Shown one piece after another: positions 58,744 to 64,000 of a stretch of 64,000 nt of DNA. Source of the DNA: Anisodus tanguticus (lineage: Eukaryota > Streptophyta > Magnoliopsida > Solanales > Solanaceae); NCBI GenBank assembly GCA_034509755.1, contig CM067539.1, forward strand, positions 26,622,501 to 26,686,500, in the 5' to 3' direction. The position numbers and the translations under genes were made by a program. Each line of letters starts with the position of its first letter. The stretch's first letter is position 1. A model generated the notes under the pieces. That model did no database searches. It was not told where the DNA came from and saw nothing but the letters and a program-made list of their open reading frames with translations.

Positions 58744-59397
58744 CTTTGAGATAACATCCTGTAGAAGGTACAGTGCCGTGTCTTCCACTGAGGAATTTTC
58801 AACTGACAAACATACTGTGTTGGAGTCGCCCTGTTCTAAAGGTGAGCTCGGGTCCAGAGAAGGGATGCAGCTCAAATTCTCTTCAGCATATCCTCCTTCC
58901 TTTGCAAGTTGATAGCTAAACTGCTGCTGCTGTTTCTGAATGGCAAGAATTGCTATCAATTGCTGTCGCCTTCTTAGTTTTTCAATTTTTTCTTGAGGCG
59001 TCATCATCAAAGATTTTGATGAAGCATCTTGAGACTTGTTGAAATGATTTGAATTGCCTGGAGAAGCCTTATAACTTGAAAGGACGTGTTGATGGCGTGC
59101 TTGTCCAGAATGGAACTGTGAACAGACAGGCATGGGAGAACAGTAATTACCCACATCACCATAGATAGAAGAAGCAAAAAGAGGACCTGGAAAATGTTTG
59201 TGCTGCAAACATTCAGGTCCTTGAAGCTGACTTTGTTGACTGAACTCTGAAGCAGTACAAGGTTGATTCGTTACAGATGGCATGCCAAACTTGTTCAGGT
59301 GAGGAGACAAGGATCCACATAATTCCTGCAACTGAGCAAATTCACCTTCTTGTTCTAATTTAAGTTGACCTTTCAATATTCTTTCCTGGTTATTTCC
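58744..59397 (-). CDS. LNK2: LNK2-like clock coactivator, central exon
   Basis: The 654-nt exon (218 codons, phase 0 at both ends) runs from acceptor GTACAG|GGAAAT to donor TCAAAG|GTTCGT. It begins NNQERILKGQ, as in LNK proteins. The middle is Gln/His/Ser-rich. The exon carries MTPQEKIEKLRRRQQ followed by a Gln-rich AILAIQKQQQQFSYQ helix, a hallmark of LNK2. It ends VEDTALYLLQDVISK, which joins the next exon's LDLRIRL block. It has no DNA-binding domain, consistent with a coactivator. Confidence 0.93.
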
Positions 59398-59929
59398 CTG
59401 TACACAAGAAAAGAACTAGAGCAACACTTTGATGTTCAAAAATTAAATGAACACAATAATCATATGACACCCGCTCAAATCAGAATCTTAAATTTATTTT
59501 TGCATGCAAGAGAAGAGGAAGGTAGTTTTCTTTGTCCACCTTTCCCTTCTTCGAGGGATGACAATCCATGTCGATATAAGTAGAGTTGTGCGCAAATTAC
59601 TTCATAGTTTTACAAGGTGAAGCCATAGTGAATGATTTAAATTACGTCAAGATTACTTCCACTATTTCACTGAGGCAAAATAAGTTTCAGTAGATTGTCT
59701 TTTGGATTTAAGTTATGTCAAGATTTATCAGCAGCAAACTATTTTATTGTAGAAGAAATAATAACTTTTTAAGGTAAATAATTTTATTAATAATGGAAAA
59801 ATCTCCCATACACAAGCATTATACCAAAAGGTAGAGAATCTATAACGTAATATGATTCTCAATGAACGACGCCCAATCTTCTATACCCACTGGAACCTCA
59901 TAAAATTCACCAAAAAGAAATTAGGAATG

Positions 59930-60260
59930 AGAGAATATTCCTTAAATGTACATGGTCGTACTCTATACCATCAAAGCTCTGTTATTCCTTTCCTTCTGCA
60001 GGATCCACACGAGTACTAGTGGGGCAACCTTCCAAGCTCTTCAACTTCTCTTCCTTCTTTTGAATTTTCAGCTGGATAGTGTCTTCTTCACTGTATCCGC
60101 CTCGCCCATTGCATCCCGAACCATTTCAAAATCTCACATCACAAGGGAGTTCCCACTTGACAATGTAGAAAGAGGTGGTCAACATCTTCACCTGAACATT
60201 TGAACATGAAGCACCACTTGAAGCAATTTGATTTACTTTTAAAATTCACAATGCCCACTA
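59930..60260 (-). pseudogene. LINE 3'-end fragment (zf-RVT type)
   Basis: On the minus strand KWCFMFKCSGEDVDHLFLHC is the zinc-binding region found after the reverse transcriptase of plant LINEs. Further on, in another frame, comes APLVLVWILQKERNNRALM, matching the usual W..W.ER..R.F end. There are stops and frameshifts throughout. Confidence 0.75.
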
Positions 60261-60294
60261 CCTCAGGAAAGAGAGTTGAAGAAAATCTGTGATA

Positions 60295-60450
60295 AAGCTT
60301 GCAAATCCACTTGCAAATTAAGAAGGAAGAGAAGTCGAAGAGCCTACGATGTTGCGCAACTACTACTTATGTGGGTCCTGTGGAAGGAAAGACATAGGAG
60401 CACTTTGATAGAGAATTACTATGTGCATTTTGAGGAATAACCTCTCATTG
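60295..60450 (+). pseudogene. Second LINE 3'-end fragment, opposite orientation
   Basis: The plus strand reads KLRRKRSRRAYDVAQ and LLLMWVLWKERHRSTL, the same C-terminal block as in the neighbouring minus-strand fragment. The two form an inverted pair separated by about 40 bp. Confidence 0.65.
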
Positions 60451-60566
60451 CTAGTTTCTTTTTTGGTGCACTTATGAGGTTCCAGTATATATAGAATATT
60501 GGGTATCATTTGTGAAGATGTAGATTCTCTACTTTTTCATATACTGCTTGTATACAGGATATTTTC

Positions 60567-60620
60567 CACAACTACGCCTCAATCCCCAAACAAGTTGGAG
60601 TCAGCTATATGGATCCTCAT
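60567..60620 (-). mobile_element. SINE 3'-end fragment
   Basis: The minus strand reads GGATCCATATAGCTGACTCC, CAACTTGTTTGGGGATTGAG and GCGTAGTTGTGG. This phrase is the familiar 3' part of a widespread plant SINE family that ends in TTG repeats (I think Au-like). The 5' part with Pol III boxes is missing. Confidence 0.5.
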
Positions 60621-61587
60621 GGACCATGTCTCTCAAAAATTTATTAATTAAATTATTTACCTTGTTAAAAAGAGTTTCTAGAGCATTTGAAAATGCTACC
60701 TCCTTAAATAGAAAAAGGAAAAAGGAGGAAGTACAAATCAACTGCATTGGGAAGCTTTCATTATTCCTGAAAGCCATGAGTTTAAGTACAACCATGTCTT
60801 TTTAACACGCTGGGGTCCACTACACGTATTCTCTTTTCCATTTATGTTATAATGTTACAAAGTTGGACACATGAAAATTTATTGGAGGAACCAAATATTC
60901 TACAGATTTTTAGTAAACAACGGAAGGTAAAATAAAAAACGGCAGGTGAGAGAGAGGCTATGTGCAGCATTGTCTTTAAATATATGTGGTCATAATTATC
61001 CCAAAATTGATAACAGTGTTTTCTTCCGGCAAGATGTCTTAATTGTTCTATGCAGAAAAATAAGGTTTGCATCACGGAGCTATTTTATCCATGAAACTCT
61101 TAATCTTCACTTCATAACTTATCTAACTAAAAGCTATTTACACATCTGAAGAAACTAAAAAGATGATTTCACCAGCTATATGAAGTAGTTTTGCTAATTC
61201 TATGGAAAATTAGAGATTCTCTTTTTTCCAAACTCCTCCCTCTTAACTGGAAATGGAAGAACTCAATAAACGAGACTTTTATTTTGATGTCTGAATAAAA
61301 AATTGAATGTGGAAATCAGTTAAGCACAATAATTTTTTCGCAACAGGATTAGCTCAAAAGCTGCAAGTACACAAACAGAATTAAGACCTCTTTTTTTTGT
61401 ATCAGTATAATTTCAAAACCTTTCTATCAATCTCTGCAGAGAAAATTTTGCCAAAGAAAAGACAGCGGGATGTCAAATGAGGGGGAAATGTTGGCAGCAA
61501 GAGGACGTAATACTACAAGTGACAATGACATCTCTCCTACAGACTCTTCTCTCTTTAATTCCCCTGAAGAAACAATTTATCATCACT

Positions 61588-61644
61588 TATATGTGATGTT
61601 AGGGACTGAGGCACAGTAGTAGTTGTTGTATATGTGATGTTAGG
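61588..61644 (+). mobile_element. 25-bp SINE stub between perfect 16-bp direct repeats
   Basis: TATATGTGATGTTAGG occurs at 61588-61603 and 61629-61644. Between them is GACTGAGGCACAGTAGTAGT followed by TGTTG, which looks like the extreme 3' end (GGGACTGAGGCGTAG...TTGTTG) of the same SINE type. This is what a severely 5'-truncated, target-primed insertion leaves. Confidence 0.7.
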
Positions 61645-62149
61645 CTTTGGTCCGGCTTAGGTAGAAGCTTCTTTACTTCCTATGCATGAATAGCACTCAA
61701 TTAACTAGCACCATGAAACAAACAAATTATCAGGCATGTCTCTTGCCTGAATCCTCTTTGAAGGCCGGAATCCAGTTTCGTGTCTAATTATTTTTTTCGT
61801 ATTACCTTGATATTACTTAACCAACAAGGAGCGGAAGGGGTGAAAACTGAAGATAATCCCTATGTAATAAGTGAGTTATTGTGGAATAGTTCTCACTGGT
61901 GAACAAGGGAACATTAAAAAGATACCTTGCTAGAAGATCTAGCAAGGATTATGATAGTTCCAGCATTAATGGCAAATTAAATGGATAAACCCTATCCCCC
62001 CATCTTGGAAGTTGTCTGTTTCATCTACAATATGTATCCTTTTTTGCTTAAGAAAATATAAATATTCCAAGCTTGAAAAAGAAATACGACCATTTACATA
62101 CTGAAGAAAAATACAATTGGTATGAGTAGTTTAGATCCAGTATCATTAC

Positions 62150-62456
62150 CTTTTCCTTCGGTATACGCATACGTTTACCTCCATCATGGTCCCTAGTATC
62201 AGTGCACAGATTCACATTAGATGTGATATCATTAACATTCTCTTCATCAACAGTGGAGCACTTCTCCTGGTTTAGCCTGTATTCTGCTTTAATTTCTAAT
62301 CTTTCTGGTAGGCTTCGGGAAGATCCTAGTGCCAAACTCGAAGAGTCAGTAGACAGGGGAATAGACTTATCTGAGCTGCTTGTAACATCTTTACAAGATG
62401 ACCACAGATCGAGAGTGTTAGGAAGGCTTGTATCTCCAAATATTGGGTCGTTGCTG
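62150..62456 (-). CDS. LNK2: LNK2-like clock coactivator, internal exon with the SNDPIFGD block
   Basis: 307 nt: one base completing a Ser codon, then 102 codons. It starts SNDPIFGDTSLPNTLDLWSS, a conserved LNK block that continues the WANIGSF block of the preceding exon. It then has a Ser-rich stretch and a basic end (GGKRMRIPKEK). Acceptor TTTTGCAG, donor AAAAG|GTAATG. Confidence 0.92.
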
Positions 62457-63863
62457 CTGCAAAATGTCGCTTGTGAGGATATTGAGCCGGATGAATACAA
62501 TCAGGGATGATCTAAATTACATAAAACGTGTAATAATAACTATGGCGTTACTACAATCAGGGATGATCTAAATTACATCAAAAATATAAATGTGGAATTA
62601 CTGTATACTGCATAACAGACAATATTTTAAGATATATTCCTATCTAGCATACTTTGTTACTGTATACCTGCATAACACAGAATAATTAAGATAAATACCT
62701 ATCTAGCACACACAAAGTACAGTTAATGCAAAATAGTAATTAGAGACCATAGAAGTGGGTGAAATTATAAAGAAGCGATAGGAAGGGGAAAAGGAGAGTA
62801 TAGTAGGCTTTTTCCCATGTACAAAGAAAAGGAGAAATGGAAACCTGCCTTGGGTGACACAAGATTTAGTCAAATAAGGGAGGAGAGGGAGAAATTCGAG
62901 CATGAGGAAGCTATGAAGGGGGGGGGACAAAGCATCAGGATCGGATGCTTCACATTAGTTTTTTTTTCCGACAATGATGGGGTATGGTGAAGGGAGAAAT
63001 CATGGAGACAATGACATCATTAGGAGTCGAGGTAATTTAAAAAGAACATTAGTGCAACCTTCATTGCGCTTATTCCTAAGAGAGAGGGCGCATCCAATTT
63101 TAAGGAAGCTATTATCCTAGTAGAGTGCATTTACAATTTAAGTACTCTCAAATAGACTAAAAATGTCTTAGATGAAATAGTGGCATATTCCTTGAATGAT
63201 TTTGCTGAGGATAGACAGAACAAAGCATGCCTCAAGTAGCAAATGAAGCCAACACTAGAAGAAAGGAAGGAGATTCAGATGTCCTATACAAATTAGACCT
63301 CGAAAAGGCCTATGATCATGTGCTTACATCAGCACTGAACGATAGTAGAATAAAAAGATACTAAAACTGAATTAGAAGGCAAAAACCAAGATTAGCTGAT
63401 TAGCTCAGTGCCAGTAGTATGTTGGTGATTTCCCAGATTAGCTGTTTTAGCCAGAGCCCAATTGCATGTTAGTGAGTTCCCAAGAGTGATCAAATGCCAA
63501 TTTAGAGGGACGGACATAATGATTACCTTTAGATAATTTTCTACAACTTGTACTTTTGTATAAGTTTCTCTATTTTTATATAGGTCTTGCTTGATATCCC
63601 TATTATATCAATAAAATATTATTTTCATCAAATAACTTTAAAGTTCATAAGCGAAATTTTCCGTGTTGCCTGTCAAAAACAAAGTTCCCTCCCCAATTTC
63701 CGCTTTAACATTGTGATTGATTAAAGGAAATGACGGGATGCCAAAACAACTGTATTTTAAAGTGTGAACACAGAGAGAAACTGATGTCTGCATATACAGG
63801 CCTATAAATTTCAAGCGATACACAAGTCAGAAGGAACACAGAGAGAAAACTGATTTGCATTAC
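62457..63863 (-). other. Intron of the LNK2-like gene (1.4 kb)
   Basis: Phase-2 intron with donor TTTAG|GTAATG and acceptor TTTTGCAG. It holds a direct duplication of TACAATCAGGGATGATCTAA (near 62495 and 62553), a partial second duplication (TATCTAGCA near 62641 and 62700) and a LINE RT scrap. Confidence 0.85.
63045..63335 (+). pseudogene. LINE reverse-transcriptase scrap
   Basis: The plus strand reads NISATFIALIPKREGASNF, matching the ATFI.LIPK.EGA block of plant LINE RTs. After frame changes it reads DVLYKLDLEKAYDHV, matching the KLD.EKAYD.V block with the first catalytic Asp. It is antisense to the host gene and non-functional. Confidence 0.85.
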
Positions 63864-63993
63864 CTAAATATTTTATCAAGGTCATAAAAACTTCCAATGT
63901 TGGCCCATCCATAATCAATAAAATCACCTTGCTCCAGTTCCTCGTTCTGATGGTGAAAAACTCGAGAATCTTCACCAAGCCGATTTCTCTCAT
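63864..63993 (-). CDS. LNK2: LNK2-like clock coactivator, 5'-most exon in the window
   Basis: 130 nt, opened by an acceptor AATCAG at the very edge of the window, in a frame that has a stop just before it, so the exon begins here. It encodes a Gln/Glu-rich start followed by GDFIDYGWANIGSFYDLDKIF, of which WANIGSF.DLD.IFS is the LNK family signature. It ends with AG that joins C to give Ser. Across the five exons about 527 residues and a stop are in phase. The true start codon and promoter lie beyond 64000. LNK proteins act in the nucleus with RVE-type MYB factors to activate evening clock genes and respond to light at night. Confidence 0.92.
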
Positions 63994-64000
63994 CTGATTA

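Larger units (their letters stand above)
59398..62149 (-). other. Intron of the LNK2-like gene (2.75 kb) with LINE and SINE scraps
   Basis: Donor AAAAG|GTAATG at 62149-62148, acceptor ACAG at 59398. It contains two LINE 3'-end pieces in opposite orientation, a SINE 3'-end fragment and a 25-bp SINE stub (see entries). The remainder holds nothing recognisable. Confidence 0.85.

Noticed and set aside
63811..63993. Minus-strand frame MREIGLVKILEFF as a small gene
   Set aside because: It is the wrong frame over the LNK2 exon 63864-63993, which in the correct frame encodes WANIGSF and is bounded by splice sites.

Overview
This is plant nuclear DNA, almost certainly from a eudicot and perhaps an asterid (a weak inference from general resemblance of the host gene and repeats). 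The background is A+T-rich, the host gene has spliced GT-AG exons, and there are plant-type Ty1/copia, Ty3/gypsy, TRIM, hAT, SINE and LINE sequences. There is no prokaryotic operon, rRNA gene, CRISPR array or intact tRNA gene.

Region 1 (1 to about 41.2 kb) is a transposon-on-transposon landscape built on one array of related A+T-rich repeats, in units of roughly 0.6 to 1.5 kb. At least 18 copies of a hairpin, each with CTAGT, CTGGT or a close variant about 9 bases away when read on the minus strand, mark this array. That layout fits tandem non-autonomous Helitron 3' ends. Inserted into the array are a 119-bp solo LTR (10.73 kb), two degenerate copia elements with LTRs of about 1.26 kb (12.4-19.8 and 21.6-26.8 kb), two copies of a 238-bp tRNA-derived SINE, a 1.1-kb non-autonomous hAT element, a 3.6-kb hAT element with a decayed transposase, a TRIM with a Met-tRNA primer site, and a gypsy gag-protease fragment. 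Several insertions keep their target-site duplications, so their relative order can be read.

Region 2 (41.2 to 49.3 kb) holds two decayed members of one short-LTR copia family in opposite orientation. An unassigned spacer with a gypsy integrase scrap lies between them.

Region 3 (50.5 to 64.0 kb, minus strand) is the only recognisable host gene: the 3' five coding exons of an LNK2-like gene (NIGHT LIGHT-INDUCIBLE AND CLOCK-REGULATED), a coactivator of the plant circadian clock. The exons join in phase to encode about 527 residues and a stop codon; the 5' exons lie beyond the window. The last intron is 7.7 kb because it holds a 5.2-kb Ty3/gypsy chromovirus in the same orientation as the gene. 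That element has both LTRs, a perfect 5-bp target-site duplication, a primer-binding site, a polypurine tract and a long uninterrupted RT-RNase H-integrase frame. The other introns carry LINE and SINE scraps, including a 25-bp SINE stub between perfect 16-bp duplications.

I found no clearly new gene system. The most informative signals are the Helitron-like array, the readable order of nested insertions, and the retroelement inside the clock gene.
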